From Filobacillus milosensis (lineage in GTDB: Bacteria; Bacillota; Bacilli; Bacillales; Alkalibacillaceae), in NCBI RefSeq assembly GCF_004402015.1, contig NZ_SOPW01000016.1, forward strand, positions 1-64,000: 64,000 bases of DNA, read 5' to 3'. Both the position numbers and the translations under genes were made by a program. Position 1 is the first letter of the stretch. Every line of letters starts with the position of its first letter. This document shows, in pieces, positions 52,681 to 60,529 of this stretch. The notes beneath the pieces were generated by a model. It was not told the origin of the DNA. It saw only the letters and a program-made list of their open reading frames with translations, and made no database searches.

Positions 52681-52784
52681 GAGAATTTTTTTGGGTTTTA
52701 AGCGAATTTTTTTTGGAATAAGAGACTTTTCAGAGAACTTTTTATGAGATTAACCGAACTTTGATTAGTTTTATTAAATTTTAT
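52681..52784. repeat. Phased word array AAGCGAATTTT (array G)
   Basis: Cores GAATTTTT 52683, GAATTTT 52704, GACTTTT 52724, GAACTTTT 52735, GAACTTT 52756, AAATTTT 52777. Spacings 21, 20, 11, 21 and 21: the single 11-bp step keeps the units on the same helix face. It lies beyond the ectC terminator. Confidence 0.7.
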
Positions 52785-52831
52785 AGGGTCGCTATATAAA
52801 ACTGAGTTCATTTAAAATTAAAAAATTACAT

Positions 52832-52864
52832 ATAAAAAGGCTGCCGATTAAAATCGACAGCCTG
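52832..52864 (-). terminator. Terminator of ectABC operon
   Basis: Minus-strand stem AGGCTGTCGATT / AATCGGCAGCCT followed by TTTTA. Confidence 0.9.
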
Positions 52865-52874
52865 TTCTATAATA

Positions 52875-53270
52875 TTAATCTTCATCTACAGGGTAAACAC
52901 CGTTTTCATCATGAACTTCTTTACCTGAGATTGGCGGGTTAAACACGCAAACTACACGCATGTCTTCTTTACCACCACGTAGTAAATGCTCATCATTTTC
53001 ATCTAATGCATAAAGTGTACCCGGTGTGATTTTATGAATTTTACCATCTTTTAAAGTTTCAACTTCTCCGTCACCTTCTATGCAGTAAACTGCTTCAAGG
53101 TGATTTTGGTACCAAATATGAGTTTCAGTACCTGCTTTAATTACCGTATCGTGTACAGAGTAACCCATGTTGTCTTTTTTCAAAATTAAACGACGGCTTA
53201 CCCAGTTGCCATTTTCAGCATGTACGTCTCGTTCAGTTCCTAGAATATCTTCTAACTTTACGACCTTCAT
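52875..53270 (-). CDS. ectC: L-ectoine synthase
   Basis: A 131-residue cupin enzyme that cyclises N-gamma-acetyl-diaminobutyrate to ectoine, the last step of the pathway. It starts [20 protein letters not shown]; cupin motifs with metal-binding residues are [20 protein letters not shown] and [20 protein letters not shown], and the tail [20 protein letters not shown] is diagnostic. It lies 19 bp after ectB with GGGGAG upstream. Confirms an osmoadapted organism. Confidence 0.97.
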   Translation of the reverse strand: MKVVKLEDILGTERDVHAENGNWVSRRLILKKDNMGYSVHDTVIKAGTETHIWYQNHLEAVYCIEGDGEVETLKDGKIHKITPGTLYALDENDEHLLRGGKEDMRVVCVFNPPISGKEVHDENGVYPVDED

Positions 53271-53289
53271 CGATTTCTCCCCTTTGTTG

Positions 53290-54564
53290 TTAGTTCGTTA
53301 CTGGTTCTTTTACTACGCTTTTAACGCTCTCTTCAATGATTTCTAGACCTTGTTTTAGAGCTTCATCATCAATATTAATAGCTGGGAATAGTTTAAAGAC
53401 TTCGCCATCCATACCGGCAGTCTCCATAACTAGTCCGCGTTTGAAACATTCTGAAGTTACCTTGTCAGCAACATCTCCATTTTCACAAGCGATACCAACC
53501 ATTAGTCCACGTCCGCGAACAGTACCTTTTAATTCAGGGTACTTGTTCACAATATCTTGTAAATATTTAAGGGTGAACTCTGATTTTTTCTTAATGCTCT
53601 TCTCAAACTCTTGGTCTGTCCAGTAATCTAGAGCAGCTGAAGCTGTAATAAACGCATGGTTATTACCACGGAATGTTCCGTTATGCTCACCTGGGCTCCA
53701 AATATCTAGCTCTGGACGGAATAAAGTTACAGCAAACGGTAGTCCATAACCGCTTAATGATTTAGATAGACATACGATGTCCGGTTCAATGCCTGCTTGT
53801 TCGAAGCTAAAGAATGTACCTGTACGTCCAATACCAGCTTGGATATCATCAACGATTAATAAAATATCCCACTTTTTACATAACTCATCAATTTTCTTCA
53901 ACCATTCAAAGCTTGCAGCGTTAATACCACCTTCACCTTGAACCGTTTCTACGATCATAGCTGCAGGGATGTCTACACCACTACCGCTATCTTCTAAATA
54001 ACGCTCAATATATGGGATTGTGTCTTGTTCATCTACAAAGCTATCGTAAGGCATAGTTACAGAATGATTTAGCGGGACACCTGCACCTTTACGCTTAGAA
54101 GCGTTACCAGTTACAGATAGTGAACCAATCGTCATTCCGTGAAAGCCTTTGGTAAAGCTAATGATATCCGTACGGCCCTTAACTTTACGAGCTAATTTTA
54201 AAGCACTTTCTACTGCGTTCGTACCTGTTGGACCAGGGAACATCATTTTATAGTCTAACTTACGTGGTTTTAAAATCACATCGTTAAACTTTTGAATGAA
54301 TTCAGCTTTTGCAGTTGTTGCTTTATCTAATGAATGAGTAATACCATCATCTGCAATGTATTCAATAAGCTTTTCTTTCATTTTCGGGTCATTGTGTCCG
54401 TAGTTTAGTGCACCCGCACCAGAGAAAAAGTCAATATACTCTTTCCCATTTTCATCCCATAACTTATGACCCTTCGCTTTGTTAAAAACTGTTGGGAAGT
54501 CACGGCAATAACTACGTACTTCAGATTCTAACGAATCAAAAATGTTCATATCTGTCTTAGTCAT
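53290..54564 (-). CDS. ectB: Diaminobutyrate--2-oxoglutarate transaminase
   Basis: A 424-residue PLP-dependent class III aminotransferase converting aspartate semialdehyde and glutamate to 2,4-diaminobutyrate. It carries [56 protein letters not shown] and the Schiff-base Lys in [16 protein letters not shown]. Length is typical for EctB (about 425). AAGGAGG precedes ATG 54564. Second gene of ectABC, 38 bp after ectA. Confidence 0.97.
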   Translation of the reverse strand: MTKTDMNIFDSLESEVRSYCRDFPTVFNKAKGHKLWDENGKEYIDFFSGAGALNYGHNDPKMKEKLIEYIADDGITHSLDKATTAKAEFIQKFNDVILKPRKLDYKMMFPGPTGTNAVESALKLARKVKGRTDIISFTKGFHGMTIGSLSVTGNASKRKGAGVPLNHSVTMPYDSFVDEQDTIPYIERYLEDSGSGVDIPAAMIVETVQGEGGINAASFEWLKKIDELCKKWDILLIVDDIQAGIGRTGTFFSFEQAGIEPDIVCLSKSLSGYGLPFAVTLFRPELDIWSPGEHNGTFRGNNHAFITASAALDYWTDQEFEKSIKKKSEFTLKYLQDIVNKYPELKGTVRGRGLMVGIACENGDVADKVTSECFKRGLVMETAGMDGEVFKLFPAINIDDEALKQGLEIIEESVKSVVKEPVTN

Positions 54565-54602
54565 TATTTTCCTCCTTAAAATTTATTCATGTTATAGCTG
54601 CT

Positions 54603-55124
54603 TTATTTATCAATTGGTCCGATACGAAATCGGTGTTCTTCTTCGTGTTCATCTGAAGGAAATAAATCCTTCGTGAATAGTTCAGTTATGTCACACTTTG
54701 TGTTGTTTTTGCGTGCGAAGCCTTTGAATAATTTTTTAGAAGCTTCGTTTGATGGAGTAACTGTTGCCTCCAAGAAGCGTACATCTTTACACGCGTCTCG
54801 GTTAAATAACTCCTTTAATAATTGTGAAGCTACTCCTTTGCCTCGCTGTGAAGAGTCGACACCAACCTGCCATACAAAAACTACATCTTGCTTTTCAGGT
54901 GGTATGAAGCCTGTAATAAATCCAACGACTTTCCCCTCTTCTTTTGCTACGACACAAGTTTCTGAAAAGTATTCACACATCATAATGTATTTGTAAACAG
55001 AATTTTGATCTAACGTTGAATTATTAACTAATTCCCACATAGCAGAGCCGTCTTTTGGAGTCGGCTCTTCAAATGTAACAGTTTCCAATTGGTTTAGAGT
55101 TGCTGTTGCATTTTGAGTACTAAT
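54603..55124 (-). CDS. ectA: Diaminobutyrate acetyltransferase, probable ATT start
   Basis: A GNAT enzyme that acetylates 2,4-diaminobutyrate, first of the ectABC steps. It carries FEEPTPKDGSAMWELVNNST, VGFITGFIPPEKQDVVFVWQ and the acetyl-CoA loop VDSSQRGKGVASQLL. The only good ribosome binding site (AAGGAG, 55134-55139) is followed after nine bases by ATT at 55124; no ATG, GTG or TTG is in frame nearby until TTG 55088, which lacks a site. The ATT start gives 173 residues beginning (M)STQNATATLNQLETVTFEEP. TTG 55088 (161 residues) is the alternative. EctA proteins usually have such N-terminal extensions. Confidence 0.9.
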   Translation of the reverse strand: MSTQNATATLNQLETVTFEEPTPKDGSAMWELVNNSTLDQNSVYKYIMMCEYFSETCVVAKEEGKVVGFITGFIPPEKQDVVFVWQVGVDSSQRGKGVASQLLKELFNRDACKDVRFLEATVTPSNEASKKLFKGFARKNNTKCDITELFTKDLFPSDEHEEEHRFRIGPIDK

Positions 55125-55172
55125 AAGAAAGTTCTCCTTTCAATTTCCGTTTTTTCAAACCTACGCTTATAT

Positions 55173-55201
55173 ATAATAAGGGTGCCTTAATTTTTAATCA
55201 A
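55173..55201 (-). promoter_or_regulatory. Promoter of ectABC
   Basis: Minus-strand TTGATT, 17-bp spacer, TATTAT, about 50 bp before the ATT start. Sigma-A type. The GTTTAAACTGGTTTG stretch just upstream is a palindromic-looking candidate for osmotic regulation. Confidence 0.55.
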
Positions 55202-55356
55202 ACCAGTTTAAACTGAATAAATAAGGATAGCACATGTTTAATAGTGGAAAAATAATGCTTAGTATAAACGAACTTAAAAATGCTATCGTATTATTAATTT
55301 TCCTTAAGAATATTAGAGATTTAGTGTAAATTGGATTATTTTTACATTAAAAACAA

Positions 55357-55420
55357 GTAAAAAATAACACTCAATCCAAAATGACTTGAGCGCTATAACG
55401 CAGCAACGGTTTGCTGCGTT
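55357..55420 (-). terminator. Two hairpins after binding-protein gene
   Basis: AACGCAGCAA / TTGCTGCGTT directly after the stop codon, then CGCTCAA / TTGAGTG followed by TTATTTTTT, the actual terminator. The remaining ~150 bp toward the ectA promoter are AT-rich with nothing recognised. Confidence 0.7.
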
Positions 55421-57005
55421 AATAAAATTTATTAAATTGTTTAGACCAATGTTCTTGCGTGACACTTGTTTCTGCAAATTCCAATGTTGTTATATAAGGT
55501 TTAAAATCTACATTTTTATTCACAGCATAAAGACTTCTCGGACTAAATAAAAATAAGCTCAACGTATCCTCGTAGACGTATCGGTCGACGTCTTTAGACT
55601 TCTCTAAAAATAATTCTTTGTTTGTTTCTGCTGCCATTGCATTAAAGAGTTCATTAAACCTTGGCAACTCTGGACCAATCCTTAAAGCTCCATCTGTACC
55701 AAAGAACTCTCTATGAAAAAACGCTGGCGTACCTTCTAAAAACAAAGCGGTTGCATCAAGAATAAAAAGGTCATAATATGGATTTAAATTTTTCTCAGCA
55801 ATTATTTTTCTCCATTTTATTTCTTCATGTGTGGGGATAATATACAGATTAACAGGTATCTTTAAGTGTGCCTCTATTTGATTAGCGATTAGCTGAGCGA
55901 CCGATTCATATTTGGATAACGAAGCTATTTTTAAAGTTTCACCTAGATTCCAATCTGATTCTCTAAGTAATTTATTTGCTTCTTCAGGATGAAAACCTAG
56001 TGGCGTTAAACCTTCTGGAAAATCAAGTGCCCATGGAGGCGTTAACGAAGGTACTAAATCTGCATATCCGTTATACGACTTTTTAATAATATCGTAACGA
56101 TTAATCGCGTAATTTATCGCCAGTCTTAGTCGCTGATCTTGAAATTTTTGTTTATATCGATTAAATACACCAGTCACAATCGTATTACCCTTAACACTAA
56201 CTAAATTTGCAAATTGCGATTGTTGTACGGCATAAGCCTTGGTGGGAGCCACATTGGTGACAATATCTACTTCACCGATTGTTTGCATACATAAATCAGT
56301 AGCCAATTCTTGTGTTAAATCATTGCGAAAAATAACCTGGTCTAACTTAGGCATTCTGAATGGGTCTCTATAATTGTTATTAGCTTCGAGAATTACTTGA
56401 GGTGTGCGATCTTCACAAGTTGTGATCCAAGTTAAAGCTAACGGGTCAGTTTTGATGATAGCTACAGTATTATAAATTGATGAGTAGCCAGCACTTAACG
56501 TAAATGGGCCAGTACCCCACGGGCCTGGAGCATCAAGTACTCACCAATGACCTTCACCTGAACCCAGCTTTTTATAACCAAAGCCCAAATTTCTCCAAAA
56601 TAATTCGTCAGCTAAATGTTGAGCACGAAACTTTCCTAATACCAATCCATCTGGTTTTGGAAAATGAAACCTTACTGTAAAGGGGTTAATTTGTTCAATT
56701 ACTGTTCCCTCGAACAAATTTAGCCAAGTCCCTGGTGGATGAGGTGCAGCCCATTTACCGACTTCCTCAAAATTGTTTAACACTACTTTAGCATCAAAAT
56801 ACTCTCCATTCTGATAATAAACGTCACTATGTAACCTCATTTCAAGTGTATTCGCATCCAACCATTCAAAGCTTTCAGCTAATGCTGGAATAATTCTACC
56901 CTCTTGATCTGCTCGAACCGGCTCCTCCATCGTATTAAATAAAACATACAACCAATTTAATGGCGACCAATCCACTACTTTTAACACTCCACCGGAATTT
57001 ATCAC
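55419..57005 (-). pseudogene. Family 5 substrate-binding protein interrupted by one in-frame TGA
   Basis: GTG 57005 to TAA 55419 is one continuous frame of 529 codons apart from a single TGA at 56541-56543. It encodes an oligopeptide-type solute-binding protein: GGVLKVVDWSPLNWLYVLFN, ALAESFEWLDANTLEMRLHS, DVYYQNGEYFDAKVVLNNFE, then GEGHW-TGA-VLDAPGPWGTGPF and, downstream, LRLAINYAINRYDIIKKSYN. There is no signal peptide. Frame and conservation continue on both sides, so the break is recent, suppressed, or recoded. A CCAGGCCC-GUG-GGGUACUGG hairpin follows the TGA at SECIS-like distance but may be coincidence. OppB/OppC-like permeases follow at 58248-60058. Confidence 0.75.
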
Positions 57006-57136
57006 ACTAAAATACCCCCAGCCTCTTCGGATTAATATATGTTATGAATCGATCCGCTCCACTATCCATCATCTTTGAATAAATTATTTAAATTTAACCA
57101 AACTAATTTAAGGAATTGTACAGGGAGGTATAGAAG

Positions 57137-58150
57137 TTGGGACACTCAATCCATAACACCCGATTGACTTCATCGGAAATTGCAAACCTTTGGACACAAT
57201 ACATGAATGATAGTATGTCTATTTGTGTAATGCAGCATTTCCTTCAACACACACAAGACCCAGAAGTTAAATCCATTCTAGATTTTGCATATGAATTATC
57301 AAACAGACATGTCAATAAGATTTCATCCTTCTTAAAGGATGACAATTACCCTGTTCCAATTGGATTCACTGATGAAGATGTTAATTTAGACGCTCCTCCA
57401 ATTTTCACAGACAAACTCGTCATAAATTATATGTACATCATGACTGTCCATGGACTGTCTGGATACGCAGGGTCACTAAACACATCCATTAGAGAAGATC
57501 AGGTAGACTATTTTATTGAATGTAATAAAGAAGCTATGGAGTTATACAGACGAATTACGAAAATAATGACTGATAAGGGTATCATAGTTCGTCCACCCGA
57601 CATTAACCCTCCAGAGGAAGCCTCCTTTATTACTAAACAAAGCTATTTAACGGGATGGTTCGGAAAACGACGTCCTCTTAATGCTGTTGAAGTTAGCGGT
57701 ATTTTTTTCAATATGAAAAAAGATGTGTTAAAAATCTGTTTGGAAATAGCGTCGAGACAGCTTACTAATAATAAAGAATTGAAGGACTACTTTAAGCGAG
57801 GCGAACAAATTTGTGATAAACAGTTTGATACTTTTAATAAAATATTATCTGAAAGTAATTTACCATCAACCAATAAACTAGATGATCAAGTACTAAGTTC
57901 CACCGTCTCGCCTTTCTCAGATAAACTTATGTTGTTTCATATAATGAACCTTATATCAACAGCAGCAGGTTACTATGGGGCAGCGCTTGCATTATCTCAA
58001 AGACGTGATTTAGGTGCTGCTTACTTAGGCATGATTACTGAAATTCTAAAATACGCAGAAGATGGTATGAATATTTTAATAAAAAATAAATGGATGGAAC
58101 AACCACCCACGTTTGATGATCGCGATAAACTAGCTAAGAAAAAGAAATAA
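57137..58150 (+). CDS. DUF3231 family protein, copy 2
   Basis: A 337-residue homologue of the gene at 49962, with the same two-half layout: TSSEIANLWTQYMNDSMSIC...VPIGFTDEDVN and LNAVEVSGIFFNMKKDVLKI...SSTVSPFSDKLMLFHIMNLI. Shared blocks GFTDEDVN and PFSDKLML are nearly identical between copies. Starts at TTG 57137 with GGGAGG eight bases upstream. It divides the binding-protein gene from the permease genes, transcribed the other way. Function unknown. Confidence 0.82.
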   Translation: MGHSIHNTRLTSSEIANLWTQYMNDSMSICVMQHFLQHTQDPEVKSILDFAYELSNRHVNKISSFLKDDNYPVPIGFTDEDVNLDAPPIFTDKLVINYMYIMTVHGLSGYAGSLNTSIREDQVDYFIECNKEAMELYRRITKIMTDKGIIVRPPDINPPEEASFITKQSYLTGWFGKRRPLNAVEVSGIFFNMKKDVLKICLEIASRQLTNNKELKDYFKRGEQICDKQFDTFNKILSESNLPSTNKLDDQVLSSTVSPFSDKLMLFHIMNLISTAAGYYGAALALSQRRDLGAAYLGMITEILKYAEDGMNILIKNKWMEQPPTFDDRDKLAKKKK

Positions 58151-58187
58151 CCCAATCTCCTTTTTGAAAAGAAGATTGGGTTTTTTT
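58151..58187 (+). terminator. Terminator after DUF3231 copy 2
   Basis: Stem CCCAATCT / AGATTGGG followed by seven T residues. Confidence 0.88.
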
Positions 58188-58247
58188 GTAATTAAAAAAC
58201 TATAAAATATGACTTGAGTAAAATTACAAAGAATCTAAGTAAGTCAG

Positions 58248-59168
58248 TTAGATATAAGTATTTCTTTTTTTAAATAAATTTTGTATGCCTTGAGCAAGGA
58301 TATTTAATGAAAAAATCGTAAACGCCATCGCAAACGCTGACCAGAACGGAATCCAAATGGCCATACGAATATCTCTGGTTGCATTCATTAGTAGCATTGG
58401 CCACGAAATTGAGCTGTTACGGATTGCAAATTGACCGGCATCTACTTGAATTAAGTACTGTGATACAAATACACCAATAAAAGCTAATTGACCAATCAAA
58501 AACATGACTTTACCTAAATCAGTAATCATGTAGACGATTAACTTTCCGTAAATAAAAGGTAAAAAATAATACTTAAATAGTCTGAATGAACCAGCTCCTG
58601 CTACTACACCACTTAAAATATATTCTTTTGAAGAGATCTCGTCTAATTCAAGTTTTACCGCATCCGCTGCACGCCCTACTTCAACTAAAGCAATGATTAA
58701 TACCAAATAGACTGGTCTGAACTCTGTAAATAAAAATGGCGGTAACATCACAATTAGAAGAACCATTAATATCGTAGGTATGTATGACAGAAAACCATTT
58801 AACCAATTCAACATAAGATGAGTACCTAACCACTTTTTATGAGCGAAAAACGCCAAAGGAATGGCTATTATATATCTCACTAATGTAATTAATATAACGA
58901 CCAATAACGTTTCCTTTGCTCCCATAACTAAAAGGCTTAATAGATCACGGCCAGCATGGTCAGAACCAATCAAATAGTTCTCATTAGACGGCTCAAAAGG
59001 TGGAGGAATGGGAATATCATCTTCTGTCCATAGGTATTGTACTTCCTCTAACTCTTGATCAATTAAAGGTAAATAAGGACCTACAAATGTTACGAACAAA
59101 AGTAACAAAATTAAAACGACACCAAAACATAACAGGAAATTATCTTTTACAAATTTGGCTAGTCTCAT
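58248..59168 (-). CDS. Peptide/nickel-type ABC permease, OppC-like
   Basis: A 306-residue inner membrane permease. An N-terminal helix (FLLCFGVVLILLLLFVTFVG) precedes an extracytoplasmic segment with IGSDHAGRDLLSLLVMGAKE, the OppC/DppC hallmark. Four or five more helices follow, with an EAA-like loop near LSGVVAGAGSFRLFKYYFLP. It pairs with the OppB-like gene upstream, overlapping it by four bases. No ATPase genes are nearby, so it must borrow ATPases encoded elsewhere or be incomplete. Confidence 0.87.
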   Translation of the reverse strand: MRLAKFVKDNFLLCFGVVLILLLLFVTFVGPYLPLIDQELEEVQYLWTEDDIPIPPPFEPSNENYLIGSDHAGRDLLSLLVMGAKETLLVVILITLVRYIIAIPLAFFAHKKWLGTHLMLNWLNGFLSYIPTILMVLLIVMLPPFLFTEFRPVYLVLIIALVEVGRAADAVKLELDEISSKEYILSGVVAGAGSFRLFKYYFLPFIYGKLIVYMITDLGKVMFLIGQLAFIGVFVSQYLIQVDAGQFAIRNSSISWPMLLMNATRDIRMAIWIPFWSAFAMAFTIFSLNILAQGIQNLFKKRNTYI

Positions 59169-60058
59169 AGCCCTCCCCTCACTTCTTTAGGGATATACCA
59201 ATTTTTAATCGCTTGTGAAATAACCACGACTAAAAACATTAATATTAAAAATGGCAGCATTAACCCAAGCGCTCTAATATCTTCATTATTTAATATGCTT
59301 TGCAGCAATTGATAACCCGCACCATTATAACTCGAAATTTTTTCAATGATTGGCAAACTCGATAATATATATAACATGACCATTTGCGATTGATTAACCA
59401 TTGTCGACCAGCAATTCCAAAACATATGTTTTATTGCTTCAACTTTATTTAACCCTTTGGAAAAAACCGTTCGAACATAATCTTGTCCCATTTCATTTTC
59501 CATTGCAACAACTGTAACCTTAATCATATGAGCTAAAGGAAAAATCGTTAATGAGATCAGCGGGATGATAAAGCTATACCATTCTTCATTTCCAAAAAGA
59601 CCAAACTTAGGTAAGCCTGCACGCATTAATAAATATTGAATGGCAATAAATAAGAAAAAATCAGGAATTGATGCGAAAACCCAAGAAAAGAAGGATAATA
59701 CTTTGCCGCATTTCCTATGTCGTAAGTAAAATTGTAAAAGACCCAGTAATGAACCAACAATCATGCTAATGATAAATGCAGGCACGATGATTTTTAGACT
59801 TCGAGTCATAAATCGTTTTACTTCATCTAGTATAGGGTTACCCCCTCTTGTTTCTCCAAAGCCTTTTTCAGTTTTAATATAAGTTACAAACTCTTCGATG
59901 CTCTCCAAATAAAGTTCTAAACTAAATGGATAATGTGCATCAAATTGTAAAGGTCCAGATGTTGTAATAGCACGTTCCCTAGGCAATAGAAGTATAAGAA
60001 TAAAGCCGACTAAAATTAAGAGAAATAACAAGAAATTCTTAGTTATTTGCCATGTCAT
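59165..60058 (-). CDS. Peptide/nickel-type ABC permease, OppB-like
   Basis: A 297-residue permease. An N-terminal helix (NFLLFLLILVGFILILLLPR) is followed by a soluble region and five helices. The coupling loop QDYVRTVFSKGLNKVEAIKH matches OppB/DppB. GGAGG lies seven bases before ATG 60058; the frame upstream is open but unsupported. Its stop overlaps the OppC start. With the binding protein at 55419 it forms an unusual set split by a divergent gene. Confidence 0.87.
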   Translation of the reverse strand: MTWQITKNFLLFLLILVGFILILLLPRERAITTSGPLQFDAHYPFSLELYLESIEEFVTYIKTEKGFGETRGGNPILDEVKRFMTRSLKIIVPAFIISMIVGSLLGLLQFYLRHRKCGKVLSFFSWVFASIPDFFLFIAIQYLLMRAGLPKFGLFGNEEWYSFIIPLISLTIFPLAHMIKVTVVAMENEMGQDYVRTVFSKGLNKVEAIKHMFWNCWSTMVNQSQMVMLYILSSLPIIEKISSYNGAGYQLLQSILNNEDIRALGLMLPFLILMFLVVVISQAIKNWYIPKEVRGGL

Positions 60059-60107
60059 TTCGGTTCCTCCGCAGATTTTTTGAAAATTCAAATAAATATT
60101 TTTGGAC

Positions 60108-60116
60108 ATTATATCA
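60108..60116 (-). promoter_or_regulatory. Extended -10 promoter candidate for oppBC-like genes
   Basis: Minus-strand TGATATAAT (TGn plus TATAAT), 50 bp upstream of ATG 60058; no clear -35. Confidence 0.4.
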
Positions 60117-60175
60117 TGAATTAATAGTTCGTAATAGTTCAATTTAGCTATTTAGCCAGAAGATTAATCAAAAGT

Positions 60176-60212
60176 ATAAAAAAGCCACTATCCCCAAACA
60201 ATAGTGGCTTTT
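60176..60212 (-). terminator. Terminator with no assigned gene upstream
   Basis: Minus-strand stem GCCACTAT / ATAGTGGC followed by six T residues, located before the OppB promoter. It faces transcripts coming from 60213-60460, where no gene is recognised. On the plus strand the T-tract is only four. Confidence 0.6.
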
Positions 60213-60452
60213 GTAAAATATATTCAATCTGACTAGTTTGTACGACATTAAAGTTCAAATTTCTGCTTTAACCCCCAATGGCACTATGTTCATTAATTAT
60301 TTTAGTCTGATCAGGTTTGCTTTCAACTTTACGTAAAAATGGTATGGAGGTCATTTATTTAGGCCCTAACACACCTTAAAATAGCTTACGACAAGTCTAA
60401 ATAACTAGGACTGGGGAAGCTAGTACCAATCTTTTCTACAAAGGTATTAATT
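60213..60452. other. 240-bp intergenic stretch without a recognised gene
   Basis: No convincing coding frame on either strand. Because a minus-strand terminator ends it, a short untranslated transcript or leader is possible, but no promoter was identified. Confidence 0.25.
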
Positions 60453-60525
60453 GGAACCTCTTATTTTGACTATGATTTACATTTTAGGGTATAAATCATG
60501 TAAAGCTATATATAAGAGAGGTTCC
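60453..60525 (+). promoter_or_regulatory. PLD-family gene promoter inside nested inverted repeats
   Basis: TTGACT (60466-60471), 18-bp spacer, TATAAA (60490-60495). Outer inverted repeat GGAACCTCTTAT (60453) / ATAAGAGAGGTTCC (60512) has arms about 60 bp apart. Inner repeat TTTACAT / ATGTAAA flanks the -10. The right outer arm contains the ribosome binding site AGAGAGG. Confidence 0.6.
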
Positions 60526-60529
60526 CTTC

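Noticed and set aside
55141-55418. Riboswitch or T-box in the ectA leader
   Set aside because: The leader after the predicted promoter is only about 40 bases, with no conserved aptamer or T-box sequence visible.
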